Below, piece after piece: positions 7,937-16,353 of a DNA stretch of 64,000 nt; positions within the stretch are counted from its first letter, which is position 1; every line of letters starts with the position of its first letter. The stretch spans positions 434,001 to 498,000 of the forward strand of contig CAWCSS010000003.1 in NCBI GenBank assembly GCA_963798325.1, in the 5' to 3' direction. The stretch is from Solirubrobacter sp963798325. GTDB taxonomy: Bacteria > Actinomycetota > Thermoleophilia > Solirubrobacterales > Solirubrobacteraceae. The translations under genes were made by a program, and so were the position numbers. The notes beneath the pieces are model-generated. The model was not told the DNA's origin and did no database searches. It saw nothing but the letters and a program-made list of their open reading frames with translations.

Positions 7937-9469
7937 CTAGTTCAGGATGAACGGCTGCCAGTGGTCGATGAACGGCGCGTAGGCCTGGCCGATCACCGGG
8001 TGGCGCTGGCAGGTGCGTGAACGCACGTCCGGCAGGCACGGGTTGAACGGATTGACGTACGTCAGGTCCGAGGCGGTGGCGTCGTAGGTGCCCGTCCCGG
8101 CACACCCGGCCGACGGGAACCGGTCGCCGGCCATGCTGCGGCTGAGCTCCATGACGTTCGGCACGTCGTCGAAGTCCTGGTCGTCGGCGCCGTCGAGGAT
8201 GCCGTCGCCGTCGCTGTCGGCGTCCCACGCCGAGGTGCCGGCGTACTTGACCGGGTAGGTGCCCTCGGTCGGGTAGCAGGCAGCCCACCAGCCGGTGCTC
8301 GCCGGACCGTGGAGCTCGAAGTAGTTGTTCAGCGCGTCGCCGTCCTCGTCACGCTCGTCGTCGGAGACGTAGCCATCGTCGTCGAGGTCCCAGAAGGTCG
8401 CCTCGGCGCTCCACTGGCCGCCGGTCTGCACGGTCGTGACCACGCCGTCGCGGTCCATGTCGTAGAGGTCGAACGCCGAGCTGGTGTGGCCGGCGCTGAG
8501 GCTGTAGAGCTGGACGGCGCCGTAGCCCGTGGCGTTCGCCCAGGCACGGAAGTTCTGCGGCGGCTGGTAGGCGGCGATCGTCATCGTCGGCCGGCGGACG
8601 CCGTTGCCGCCGACCAGCTGCGAGAGCGAGTACTGCGCGCCGTCGGTGTAGGACAGCGGCGTCAGCGTACGCGTCGCGGTGTGGTTGACCTCGTAGGTGT
8701 ACTTCCAGAGGTGGTACTCCTCGCTCAGCGAGAGGCCGTCACCGTCGTAGTCGGTGTCCGCGTCGGCGAACAGCGGGTTCGGGTACGGCGTCTTGAACGG
8801 GTACGGGGTGATGTAGTTGAGGTGCTGGTAGTCGTCGTTGTTGAGATCCAGCGCGGACTGGAACTCGAAGCCGTCCTCGACGCCATCGCCGTCGCTGTCG
8901 CCGCTGCACGGGTTCAGCTTGAGCTGGACCTCGAGCGTGTCGGCCAGCAGGTCGTTGTCGTCGTCGGTGTCGGCGCTGTTGAGCACCCCGTCGCCGTCGC
9001 AGTCGCCGTCGGGCGCGACCGGCGCCGGCGGGTCGACGACCTTGGGCTTCTCGGGGCCGATCACCGGCGACTTGCGCGACGCCGTGAACGCCTTGCTCAG
9101 CTTGCCCGCGAGCACGCGGATGCGGAAGCGCCCGGCGACCGGCTTGCCGGCGGAGTTGGCCATGTAGGCCTCAAGCTTCTTGGGGATGACGACGGCGATC
9201 TGCTTCTTCGTCGCCAGGCCGGCCTTGACGAACAGCGCCTTGCCGCCGTCGCGCTTGAACAGCAGGGTGTTCTTACCCTTGCCGACCTTGAAGTTCTTGC
9301 CGTTGACGATGAGCGTCTCGCCGACGCTCACGTTCTTCGGCGTCACCTTGGTGATGACCGGGGTCTTGGTCTTCGCGGCCGCGTCCGCCGTGGCGGGCAC
9401 GACGAGCGCGCCGAGCGCGGCGACCACGATGGCGCGGCGCATTAGGCGGGTGCGGGGTCGAGTGTCCAT
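7937..9469 (-). CDS. Secreted IPT/TIG-like protein with calcium-binding (thrombospondin type 3-like) repeats
   Basis: A 510-residue exported protein. A basic start followed by RRAIVVAALGALVVPATADAA is a signal peptide. Residues ~36-130 resemble an IPT/TIG domain (PVITKVTPKNVSVGETLIVNGKNF). From ~160 on, aspartate-rich loops recur: DCDGDGVLNSADTDDDND, DSDGDGVEDGFE, DTDYDGDGLS, DMDRDGVV, DLDDDGYVSDDE and DADSDGDGILDGADD. These are typical calcium-binding type 3 repeats. The C-terminal part is cysteine-containing and unassigned. It probably acts outside the cell as a structural or adhesive protein; it has no adjacent operon partner. Confidence 0.82.
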   Translation of the reverse strand: MDTRPRTRLMRRAIVVAALGALVVPATADAAAKTKTPVITKVTPKNVSVGETLIVNGKNFKVGKGKNTLLFKRDGGKALFVKAGLATKKQIAVVIPKKLEAYMANSAGKPVAGRFRIRVLAGKLSKAFTASRKSPVIGPEKPKVVDPPAPVAPDGDCDGDGVLNSADTDDDNDLLADTLEVQLKLNPCSGDSDGDGVEDGFEFQSALDLNNDDYQHLNYITPYPFKTPYPNPLFADADTDYDGDGLSLSEEYHLWKYTYEVNHTATRTLTPLSYTDGAQYSLSQLVGGNGVRRPTMTIAAYQPPQNFRAWANATGYGAVQLYSLSAGHTSSAFDLYDMDRDGVVTTVQTGGQWSAEATFWDLDDDGYVSDDERDEDGDALNNYFELHGPASTGWWAACYPTEGTYPVKYAGTSAWDADSDGDGILDGADDQDFDDVPNVMELSRSMAGDRFPSAGCAGTGTYDATASDLTYVNPFNPCLPDVRSRTCQRHPVIGQAYAPFIDHWQPFILN

Positions 9470-9530
9470 CGCTCTGGGGTATCGGCCCCCGAGCGCCCCC
9501 GCTTGAGCCTACGTCGGTGGGGTGACCACC

Positions 9531-10577
9531 CTAATCCACCGTCAAGAGCTCCTTCGAGGTGTGCGACAGCACGTCCCGCCCGCTCTCGGTGACCACCACG
9601 AGATCCTCGATGCGCACGCCGCCGACGCCCGGCAGGTACACCCCCGGCTCGACCGTCACCACGTGCCCGGCCACGAGCTGGTTCTCGGAGGTCCGGGCGA
9701 GCCGCGGCGCCTCGTGGGTGACGAGGCCGACGCCGTGCCCGAGGCCGTGGCCGAAGTGCTCGGCGTGCCCGGCGGCGTCGATGATCTCGCGCGCCACGGC
9801 GTCGATCTCGCGGCCCAATGGCCCTGGGCGCACCGCGTCCAGCGCGGTCACCTGCGCGCGCAGCGTCAGCGCGTAGGCCTCGGCCAGCGTGTCCGGCAAC
9901 TCGCCGGTGGCCCAGGTGCGGGTGCAGTCCGAGCAGTAACCGTCGAGCACCGCGCCGATGTCGATCGTCACCAGCGTGTCCGGCGCGATCGCGACGTCGC
10001 GCGGCTGCGCGTGCGGCAGCGCGCCGTGCTCGGCCGAGGCGACGATCGATGGGAACGACGGCCCCGAGGCGCCGCGCAGGCGCATCTCGTGCTCCAGCGC
10101 GATCGCCACCGAGCGCTCGGTGCGCCCGATCAGCGGCGTCTCCAGCAGCCACGCGTAGATCTCGTCGACGAGCGCCGCGGCGGCGCCGATGCGCAGGATC
10201 TCGCCGGGCTCCTTGACCGCCCGCACGTCCTCGACCACGCCCGCCTTGCCGACCAGCTCGACGCCCTCGAGCAGCTCGCCGAGCCGCTTGTAGGCCTTCA
10301 CCGACAGGTGCGCGTCGTCGATCCCGAGGCGCCCGGAGAAGCCCTTCAGGGCGGCGTAGAGCTCCTGCGGTCCCTGCTGGCGATCGAACCCGTCGACCTC
10401 GACCTTGGCCTGCTCGACGTAGCGGAAGTCGGTCACGAACCGCCGGACGTCGCGGCCGACCAGAGCGAACCCGTTCGAGCCGGTGAAGCCGGTGACGTAG
10501 CGCAGGTTCGCCGGCTCGGTGACCAGCAGCGCGTCGACGTCCTCCAGGCGTCCCGCGACGCGATCCGCCCGGCTCAC
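9531..10577 (-). CDS. pepQ: Xaa-Pro aminopeptidase/dipeptidase (peptidase M24)
   Basis: A 348-residue metallopeptidase. The N-terminal creatinase-like domain (LLVTEPANLRYVTGFTGSNG) is followed by the pita-bread M24 domain. The metal ligands are visible: two Asp in VTIDIGAVLDGYCSDCTRTW, His in HFGHGLGHGVGL, and Glu in TVEPGVYLP and VRIEDLV. The start is GTG 10575-10577, which overlaps the aroQ stop (GTGA) and has AAGGAG five bases upstream. It closes the aroC-aroKB-aroQ-pepQ operon, a common actinobacterial arrangement in which efp would normally come next; here 6.8 kb intervene. Confidence 0.92.
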   Translation of the reverse strand: MSRADRVAGRLEDVDALLVTEPANLRYVTGFTGSNGFALVGRDVRRFVTDFRYVEQAKVEVDGFDRQQGPQELYAALKGFSGRLGIDDAHLSVKAYKRLGELLEGVELVGKAGVVEDVRAVKEPGEILRIGAAAALVDEIYAWLLETPLIGRTERSVAIALEHEMRLRGASGPSFPSIVASAEHGALPHAQPRDVAIAPDTLVTIDIGAVLDGYCSDCTRTWATGELPDTLAEAYALTLRAQVTALDAVRPGPLGREIDAVAREIIDAAGHAEHFGHGLGHGVGLVTHEAPRLARTSENQLVAGHVVTVEPGVYLPGVGGVRIEDLVVVTESGRDVLSHTSKELLTVD

Positions 10578-11008
10578 CACGTCTCCTTGAGCATTTCCAG
10601 CGCCTCCCGGTAGCCGTCGACCCCGTGCCCCGACACCCTGCCCGCGCGCACGCCCTCGAGCACCGAGAGGTGCCGGAACGGCTCGCGCGAGTCGACGTCG
10701 GAGAGGTGCACCTCGATCACCGGCAGCCCGCAGATCTCCACGGCGTCGTGCAGCGACCACGCGTAGTGCGTCCACGCCCCGGGGTTGAGCACGACGCCGT
10801 CGGCGTAGTCGGAGGTCTTGTGCAGCTCCTGGACGAAGTCGCCCTCGCTGTCGGACTGGAAGAAGTTGCACTGCAGCCCGAGCTCGCGCCCGTACTTGGC
10901 GATCACCTTCTCCAGCCGCGTGAACGTCAGCCCGCCGTAATGCTCGGCCGGGCGCCGGTCCAGCGCGCCGAGGTTGATGCCGTGCAGGACGGCCACGCGG
11001 GTCTTCAT
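10574..11008 (-). CDS. aroQ: 3-Dehydroquinate dehydratase, type II
   Basis: A 144-residue type II dehydroquinase, third step of the shikimate pathway. Family motifs are in order: HGINLGALDRRPAEHYG (substrate lid with the catalytic Tyr near its end), FFQSDSEGDFVQELH, LNPGAWTHYAWSLHDA with the catalytic His, and IEVHLSDVDSREPFRHLS. The usual Asn of EVHxSN is Asp here. The ATG overlaps the aroKB stop by four bases (ATGA) and its own stop overlaps pepQ, so the genes are tightly coupled. Confidence 0.95.
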   Translation of the reverse strand: MKTRVAVLHGINLGALDRRPAEHYGGLTFTRLEKVIAKYGRELGLQCNFFQSDSEGDFVQELHKTSDYADGVVLNPGAWTHYAWSLHDAVEICGLPVIEVHLSDVDSREPFRHLSVLEGVRAGRVSGHGVDGYREALEMLKETW

Positions 11009-12519
11009 CGCGTCAACCCCGCGAGGGCGGCGCGCACGTCGCCCTCCGCCACCGGCGCGCCCGTGTGGACGACCCCGGGGGCCTCGACGAGGACGAACCC
11101 GACGCGCCCTCCGCGGCGCTTCTTGTCGCGTTGCACAGCCTGCAGCACCACCTCGTGATCGACATCGGCGTCCAGCTCGGTCGGCAACCCGTGTCCCTCC
11201 AGGAGTTCGGAGACCTCGGACCGCAGCTCTGGCAGCCCGCTCAGCGTCAGCGCCGCCAGCAGCCCGAGGCCGACGGCCTCGCCGTGGCGGTAGCGCCGGT
11301 ACCCCGTCGCGGTCTCGATCGCGTGCCCCACCGTGTGGCCGAGGTTGAGCACCTGCCGGCGGCCGGCGTCGCGCTCATCGCGGGCGACGACGCCGAGCTT
11401 CGTGCGCGCGCAGGCGAGCACGAGGTCGCGATCGACGGTCGGGTCGCCGCGCTTGACACGGCTCCACAGCGCTCCGCCGGAGATCAGCGCGGTCTTGATG
11501 ACCTCGGCCCAGCCCGCCGCCAGCTCCTCCTTGGGGAGCGTGGCCAGCGTGCGCGGGTCGGCCAGCACGGCGCGCGGCTGGTGGTAGGCGCCGACGTAGT
11601 TCTTGCCCTCCGGCAGGTCCACGCCGGTCTTTCCGCCGTAGGCCGAGTCGACCTGCGCGACGAGCGTCGTCGGCACCTGCACGACCCCCACCCCACGCTG
11701 ATAGACCGCGGCGCAGAAGCCCGCGACGTCGCCGACGACGCCACCGCCCAGCGCGACCACGTGGTCGTCGTGGTCCATCCCGGCGGTAGCGAGCCCGCGC
11801 AGCAACGTCTCGGCGTTGGTCAGCGTCTTGGCCGCCTCGCCGGGCGGCATCTGCAGCGAGAGCGTCGCGTCCGGGATCTGCTCGGCGTAGAGCGCGGCCA
11901 CGCTCGTGTCGCTGAGCAGGAACTTGCGTCCGCGCACCGGCCAGAACGACCCGTCGAGCACGTCGCCGACGTAGACCGGGTAGTGCTGCTCGCCGGCGAC
12001 CGCCCAGATCGCCTTCACGCCCGGGGGAATCCTGCGCAGCGCGCCCGCGGCGCGGCGGATCGTCTCGGCCCCGCCGTCGAGCAGCACCGCGTCGGCCAGC
12101 GACTCGTACAACGGCGCGCGCTCGGCGTGCAGCGCGGCGAAGCGCTCACGGTCGCGCGCCAGCGGACGCCGCTTGCCGCCCGCGCGCCGCCAGGCGGTGG
12201 CCTCGTCGACGTCGAGCATGACGACGGTGTGCCTGGCCAGCAGCTCACGCACGCGGGCCGAGTTGATCGACCCGCCGCCGAGCGAGATGACCGGCGCGGG
12301 CGGCGTCTCGAGGACCTCGGCCACGACGTCCTCCTCGGCCTCGCGGAACGCCCGCTCGCCGTGGGAGGCGAAGTAGTCCTCGATCGAGGTGCCGAGCCGC
12401 TGCTCGAGCTCCTTGTCGGTGTCGAGCGCGCGCACACCCAGGGCCGCGGCGGCGGCGCGGGCGCCGGTCGTCTTGCCGGCGCCCATGAACCCGATGAAGA
12501 CTAGAGCCGGGGTTTCCAT
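11005..12519 (-). CDS. aroKB: Bifunctional shikimate kinase / 3-dehydroquinate synthase
   Basis: A 504-residue fusion. Residues 1-~165 are shikimate kinase: Walker A GFMGAGKTT at 10-18, LDTDK, SLGGGS and the lid RRPLARDR. Residues ~168-504 are dehydroquinate synthase: MPPGEAAKTL, VVALGGGVVGDVAGFCAAVY, VPTTLVAQVDSAYGGKTGVD, KNYVGAYHQP, and the zinc-site segments GWAEVIKTALI, NLGHTVGHAIE and RHGEAVGLG. The two domains carry out steps 5 and 2 of the shikimate pathway and are usually separate neighbouring genes aroK and aroB. The start overlaps the aroC end by 19 bp and the stop overlaps aroQ (ATGA). Confidence 0.95.
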   Translation of the reverse strand: METPALVFIGFMGAGKTTGARAAAAALGVRALDTDKELEQRLGTSIEDYFASHGERAFREAEEDVVAEVLETPPAPVISLGGGSINSARVRELLARHTVVMLDVDEATAWRRAGGKRRPLARDRERFAALHAERAPLYESLADAVLLDGGAETIRRAAGALRRIPPGVKAIWAVAGEQHYPVYVGDVLDGSFWPVRGRKFLLSDTSVAALYAEQIPDATLSLQMPPGEAAKTLTNAETLLRGLATAGMDHDDHVVALGGGVVGDVAGFCAAVYQRGVGVVQVPTTLVAQVDSAYGGKTGVDLPEGKNYVGAYHQPRAVLADPRTLATLPKEELAAGWAEVIKTALISGGALWSRVKRGDPTVDRDLVLACARTKLGVVARDERDAGRRQVLNLGHTVGHAIETATGYRRYRHGEAVGLGLLAALTLSGLPELRSEVSELLEGHGLPTELDADVDHEVVLQAVQRDKKRRGGRVGFVLVEAPGVVHTGAPVAEGDVRAALAGLTR

Positions 12520-13670
12520 CCGATGCGCTCACAGTAGGCCGTGAGCGCTCCACGAACATCGTCGATGTGGTCCCCGCCGAACTTGTCGCGGTAGGCGCCG
12601 GCCAGCACGATCGCCAGCATCGCCTCCCCCACGACGCCCGCGGCGGGCACGACGCAGGAGTCGGTGCGTTCGCGCAGCGCCTGGGCCGGCTCGTGCGTGG
12701 AGATGTCGACCGAGCGCAGCGGCTTGGTCAGCGTGGGGATCGGCTTCATGGCCACGCGGGCGACGAGCGGCTCGCCGGTCGTCATGCCGCCCTCCAGCCC
12801 GCCGGAGCGGTTGGTCTCGCGGTAGTAGCCGCGCTCGTCGGAATAGAAGATCTCGTCGTGGGCTTCGGAGCCGGGACGGCCGGCGAGATCGAACCCGTCG
12901 CCGAGCCCGACGCCCTTGGCCGCCTGGATGCTCAACAGCGCGCCGCCGATGCGCCCGTCCATCCGCTGCTCCCACGAGACGTGTGAGCCGAGCCCGGGCA
13001 CGAGCCCGTAGGCACGGACCTCGAAGATCCCGCCGATCGACTCGTTGCGTTTGCGCAGGACGTTGATCTCGTTGACCATCGCCTTCGTCGCCGTGGCGTC
13101 GAGGCAGCGCACGGGCGACTCGTCGACGGCGTCGAAGTCGCCGAGCGCGTAGCTCTGGGCAAGCGGCGCCTTCTCGGCCCCGATCTGGATCACGTGCGAG
13201 ACGACCGAGACGCCGAGCGCGCGCAGGAACTCCTTGGCCAGCGCGCCGGCGGCGACGCGCGCGGCGGTCTCGCGAGCGCTGGCCCGCTCGAGGACGTTGC
13301 GGACGTCGCTGAAGCCGTACTTCTGGACCCCGGCGAGGTCGGCGTGACCCGGGCGCGGGAGGTGAACCTCCGGCACGTCGGCCTCCACCGGCCACGGGTT
13401 CATCCGCTCTTCCCAGTTCTTGTAGTCGCGGTTGACGACCCACAGCGCGATCGGGCCGCCCAGCGTGCGCCCGTGGCGGACGCCGGCGGTGACCTCCGCG
13501 GCGTCCTTCTCGATCTTCATGCGACCCCCGCGCCCGTGGCCCAGCTGGCGACGGGCGAGGTCGCGATCGATGGCTTCACGGGACAGGGTGAGGCCCGCGG
13601 GGAGGCCCTCCACGATCGTGGTCAGGCCTGGTCCGTGTGACTCTCCGGAGGTGACGACGTGCAACGGCAA
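12501..13670 (-). CDS. aroC: Chorismate synthase
   Basis: A 389-residue chorismate synthase, the final shikimate step, using reduced FMN. Motifs: TSGESHGPGL at the N-terminus, RRQLGHGRGGRM, HLPRPGHADLAGVQKYG, SARETAARVAAGA, GGLEGGMTTGEPL and RTDSCVVPAAGVVGEAM. The start is set at TTG 13668-13670 because AGGA lies nine bases upstream and the next residues are the family start; the frame is open further to a GTG at 13700, but that falls inside the hairpin. It begins 16 bp after a strong terminator, so it has its own promoter or depends on readthrough from the pil operon. Confidence 0.95.
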   Translation of the reverse strand: MPLHVVTSGESHGPGLTTIVEGLPAGLTLSREAIDRDLARRQLGHGRGGRMKIEKDAAEVTAGVRHGRTLGGPIALWVVNRDYKNWEERMNPWPVEADVPEVHLPRPGHADLAGVQKYGFSDVRNVLERASARETAARVAAGALAKEFLRALGVSVVSHVIQIGAEKAPLAQSYALGDFDAVDESPVRCLDATATKAMVNEINVLRKRNESIGGIFEVRAYGLVPGLGSHVSWEQRMDGRIGGALLSIQAAKGVGLGDGFDLAGRPGSEAHDEIFYSDERGYYRETNRSGGLEGGMTTGEPLVARVAMKPIPTLTKPLRSVDISTHEPAQALRERTDSCVVPAAGVVGEAMLAIVLAGAYRDKFGGDHIDDVRGALTAYCERIGWKPRL

Positions 13671-13686
13671 GACGATGATCCTACGA

Positions 13687-13715
13687 ACGAGGGCGGGCAC
13701 TTGGCCCGCCCTCGT
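13687..13715 (-). terminator. Strong hairpin terminator between pil and aro operons
   Basis: Perfect 12-bp arms (ACGAGGGCGGGC / GCCCGCCCTCGT) enclose a 5-nt loop (13699-13703). The hairpin follows the last pil gene by 47 bp and precedes the aroC start by 16 bp. It probably ends the pilM-to-pilO transcript. Being so close to aroC, it could also be an attenuation point. Confidence 0.75.
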
Positions 13716-13761
13716 CGATCATCGGCTTCCCGCCGCAGGTGGAGCAGGGGGGTCTCGGTGC

Positions 13762-14739
13762 TTACAACGAGGCCCGCTGAGCGGACTTCGTGAGCTTCGA
13801 GGCCTTCTTCTTGGACAGCTTGTGCAGCGTGCCCGTCGACGAATCGAAGACGTAGCTCGGCCTGCGCTTGCCCGCCAGGTGCTTCAGCAGCGACATGCCC
13901 GTCGAGCCGGCCTTGGTCAGCTCGGACGTCGCGGCCGTCTGCTTCTTGTTGATCTTCACGAGGTCCAGCTGGTACTGGGCGTCGGCCTCGGTGCCGGTGT
14001 CGGAGATCGTCAGGAACTCCGTCTCGCCGGCCTTGAGCTTGAGGATCTGGCAGTCGTCCGGGTTGGGCTCGCACTTGCCGTCGCCCATGGCGACGACCGA
14101 GCCGGTGAGCTCGAAGACCGCGACCTTGCCGCCGTCCTCGACGCCGCGGTAGATCAGCAGCGGCGCGTCCTCGTCCGGCAGCACCTTCAGGCGCGCGACC
14201 GTCTTGGTGGTGAGCTCCCCGTCGACCTTGCCGAAGTTGACCTTGATCGAGTACTTGGGGACCGTCGGCGCCGGCGTCGGCGCGGCGCTCGGCGGCGGCT
14301 CGCTGGTCGTGCCCGCACCAGCGCCCGCACCGGCGTCCGCGCCGGAGCCGGAGCCGGAGCCGGAGCCCGAATCGGTGGAGCTGGAGGTCGCCTTCTTCGT
14401 CGCGGCCTTCGCCTCCGCGGCCGCCTTCCTGGCCTCAGCGGCAGCCTTCTTGCGCGCGGCCTTGGCCTTCTTGGAGAGCGCGGCGGGCGCGAACGGGTCC
14501 TTCGCGGCGCCCAGGACACGACGGCGAGCGCCGGCCTCGGGGGTCTCCGCGGCGGACACGAACGTCGCCGGCATGCCCGCTTCCGCGTTCGCGGCGGCGG
14601 CGTTGGCGGGCGCCACCGCAGGTTCCGGGTTCTTGGCCAGCACCATCGGCACGGCGACCAGCGCGGCCACCAGCACCACGGCCGCGGGCCATAGCTTGCG
14701 GCGCCAGAGCGCCTTGAACGGTTCGAGGATGACGTTCAT
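13762..14739 (-). CDS. Membrane-anchored pilus-operon protein (PilP position), unassigned
   Basis: A 325-residue protein with one N-terminal membrane helix (~17-36). It is followed by a long alanine/lysine-rich helical segment (residues ~88-115), a Ser-Gly repeat linker, a Pro-rich stretch, and a folded C-terminal domain (from IKVNFGKVDGEL on) with two cysteines spaced CEPNPDDC. It is the last gene of the pilN-pilO run; its ATG overlaps the pilO stop by four bases. By position it could be the PilP-like lipoprotein or alignment-complex partner of PilO, but no PilP motif or lipobox is visible, so the role is inference. Confidence 0.75.
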   Translation of the reverse strand: MNVILEPFKALWRRKLWPAAVVLVAALVAVPMVLAKNPEPAVAPANAAAANAEAGMPATFVSAAETPEAGARRRVLGAAKDPFAPAALSKKAKAARKKAAAEARKAAAEAKAATKKATSSSTDSGSGSGSGSGADAGAGAGAGTTSEPPPSAAPTPAPTVPKYSIKVNFGKVDGELTTKTVARLKVLPDEDAPLLIYRGVEDGGKVAVFELTGSVVAMGDGKCEPNPDDCQILKLKAGETEFLTISDTGTEADAQYQLDLVKINKKQTAATSELTKAGSTGMSLLKHLAGKRRPSYVFDSSTGTLHKLSKKKASKLTKSAQRASL

Positions 14740-15449
14740 CGGAGGTTGGTCGCTTCGGAGGTCGTGGTGGTCGTCGTGGAGCCGGGGGTGCCCGCGACCG
14801 AGCTGTTGCCGGTGCCGGTGGCGGCGGTGGCGGCGGTCTCGGGGACGATGTAGGAGCTCGCGCCGATCTCGGCGGTCATCCCTGGCCAGCCGCCCTCGCC
14901 GGGCTTGAGCGAGATGCTCTCCACGCGCAGCAGGCGGCCGTTGACGCTGACCTTGTCGCCCTTGACGGTGACGAAGCGCTCCAGGCGCGACAGGAAGTCA
15001 CCCAGGGTGTTGAACTGGCCGTTGAAGGTGAGGCTGAACGGCATCGCCGAGAACGTGCCGACGTTGACCGTGCCCGGGGCGGTCGGCGCGGTGGTCGCGC
15101 CGGTGGTGCCCGAGGAGCCGCCCGCGTTGACGTTGAGCGTGTCGAAGGAGACGCCGCTGCGCTTGGCCGCCGCGTCGAGCTGGACGACCAGCGAACGCGT
15201 GTCGTCATCGCTCGGGACGGCCTTGCCGAGGCGCACCACGGTGTCGTAGTTGGTCTTGTAGGCGTCGCGGGAGCCGGTGTAGGTGGCGATCAGCTGCTGC
15301 GTCTGGGCGAGCTCGGCCTGCTTCGTGGCGACCTCCTGCTCGAGCTGGGCGGCCTGCACGCGCTTGGGCGAGAGGACCAGCTTCCAGTAGCCGCCGACGG
15401 CAGCGGCAGCCACCACTACGGCCAAGAGGACTTGATAGGTGCGGCTCAC
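14736..15449 (-). CDS. pilO: Type IV pilus assembly protein PilO
   Basis: A 237-residue inner-membrane protein: a single N-terminal transmembrane helix (~6-25), a coiled-coil segment (AQLEQEVATKQAELAQTQQLIA) and a ferredoxin-like C-terminal domain with FNGQFNTLGDFLSRLERF, typical of PilO. The tail is Thr/Ser-rich. PilO pairs with PilN in the alignment complex. The start is GTG 15447-15449, overlapping the pilN stop (GTGA). Confidence 0.88.
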   Translation of the reverse strand: MSRTYQVLLAVVVAAAAVGGYWKLVLSPKRVQAAQLEQEVATKQAELAQTQQLIATYTGSRDAYKTNYDTVVRLGKAVPSDDDTRSLVVQLDAAAKRSGVSFDTLNVNAGGSSGTTGATTAPTAPGTVNVGTFSAMPFSLTFNGQFNTLGDFLSRLERFVTVKGDKVSVNGRLLRVESISLKPGEGGWPGMTAEIGASSYIVPETAATAATGTGNSSVAGTPGSTTTTTTSEATNLR

Positions 15450-16282
15450 GGCGTGGCCCCTCCCTGGGTGGTCGTCGTGGTGGTCGTCGGCGCGGCGGCG
15501 GTGGTGCCGTCGGTCGAAGGCGTGGTGCTCGGCGCCGGGGTCGGCGTCGGCGTCGCGCCGACGGAGCCGGTCGCGGTCGTCGGCGTCGTGGCGACGGCGG
15601 CCGCGTCCTTCTCGAAGAACATGACCAGATCGAACTTGGGCCGGCGGCCGGCGCCGCAGGGCGTGGCGTTGCGGATGTCGGTCGCGGAGCCGTTGGTGCT
15701 GTCGGGCTCGTCGATCTTCTCTGCCGCCGAGTTCGACAGCGACACGCGGGTCACCCCGTCGATGTCGTGCAGGCGCGCCATCAGGCGAGCGACCGACGTC
15801 TGCGACGAGGTGCAACCCTGGAGGCTGATCGCGGGGGCGGAGATGGCGGTGCGCAGCGTGTTGCCGCTGCCGCCGGCGCCGTTGGAGATGTCGCCGCCGA
15901 GCGAGGTCAGGGTGACGTCGGCCGGGATGGCGCGCGACAGGTCGCGCAGTGTCTGCTCCCAGTCGAAGCGCGAGCCGGCGAGGTCCTTGACGGTCTGGAC
16001 GCGGGTCTTGGCCATCGCGTCGAAGTCGGCGTACGGCTTGAGCTGGTTGGCCTGGCGCTGCAGGACCTGCTGCTGCTGTGCGACCTCTTGGAGGTCGACG
16101 CTGCGCTGCTTGATGGTGTTGTCGGCCAGGACGACGCCCGCGGTGCCTGCAACGCAGGCGGCGAGCACGCCGAGCACGACGAACGCGCCCGCGCCGCCCT
16201 TAGCCTCCGGGCCGGCGCCGAGCTCCGCGGAGGCCTTGGAGGCGCCGCGATTTTCGGGTGGAAGGAGGTTGACGGCTCTCAC
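15446..16282 (-). CDS. pilN: Type IV pilus assembly protein PilN
   Basis: A 278-residue PilN: the N-terminal RAVNLLPPENRG is the family's conserved cytoplasmic motif that binds PilM. It is followed by a transmembrane helix (~33-55), a coiled coil rich in Gln, and a periplasmic-type domain (LRDLSRAIPADVTLTSLGGDI). The C-terminal 50 residues are a Thr/Pro/Ala tail. The GTG start (16280-16282) is 7 bases beyond a WhiG-like -10 element, consistent with a leaderless mRNA, although AGGAG is also present right before the start. Confidence 0.9.
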   Translation of the reverse strand: MRAVNLLPPENRGASKASAELGAGPEAKGGAGAFVVLGVLAACVAGTAGVVLADNTIKQRSVDLQEVAQQQQVLQRQANQLKPYADFDAMAKTRVQTVKDLAGSRFDWEQTLRDLSRAIPADVTLTSLGGDISNGAGGSGNTLRTAISAPAISLQGCTSSQTSVARLMARLHDIDGVTRVSLSNSAAEKIDEPDSTNGSATDIRNATPCGAGRRPKFDLVMFFEKDAAAVATTPTTATGSVGATPTPTPAPSTTPSTDGTTAAAPTTTTTTTQGGATP

Positions 16283-16289
16283 GCTCCTG

Positions 16290-16317
16290 ATATCGGCAGC
16301 GTGAAGTGGCGGCTTGA
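16290..16317 (-). promoter_or_regulatory. Sigma-28/WhiG-like promoter motif upstream of pilN
   Basis: TCAAG (16317-16313), a 15-base spacer, then GCCGATAT (16297-16290). The -10 element equals the sigma-D/FliA/WhiG consensus apart from its last base. Expected initiation six to seven bases downstream falls at the pilN GTG, implying leaderless translation. Confidence 0.6.
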
Positions 16318-16353
16318 ACCAGGTGGGGCGTCGACCCTAGGGCCGAGGGCCTC

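Noticed and set aside
13721..13728. GCCGATGA upstream of aroC as a WhiG-like -10
   Set aside because: No T(A/C)AAG-like -35 at the right distance, and the strong terminator lies between it and aroC.
15450..15815. Upstream extension of pilO to 359 residues
   Set aside because: The extension overlaps most of pilN in another frame; the GTG at 15449 with the PilO membrane helix is the real start.
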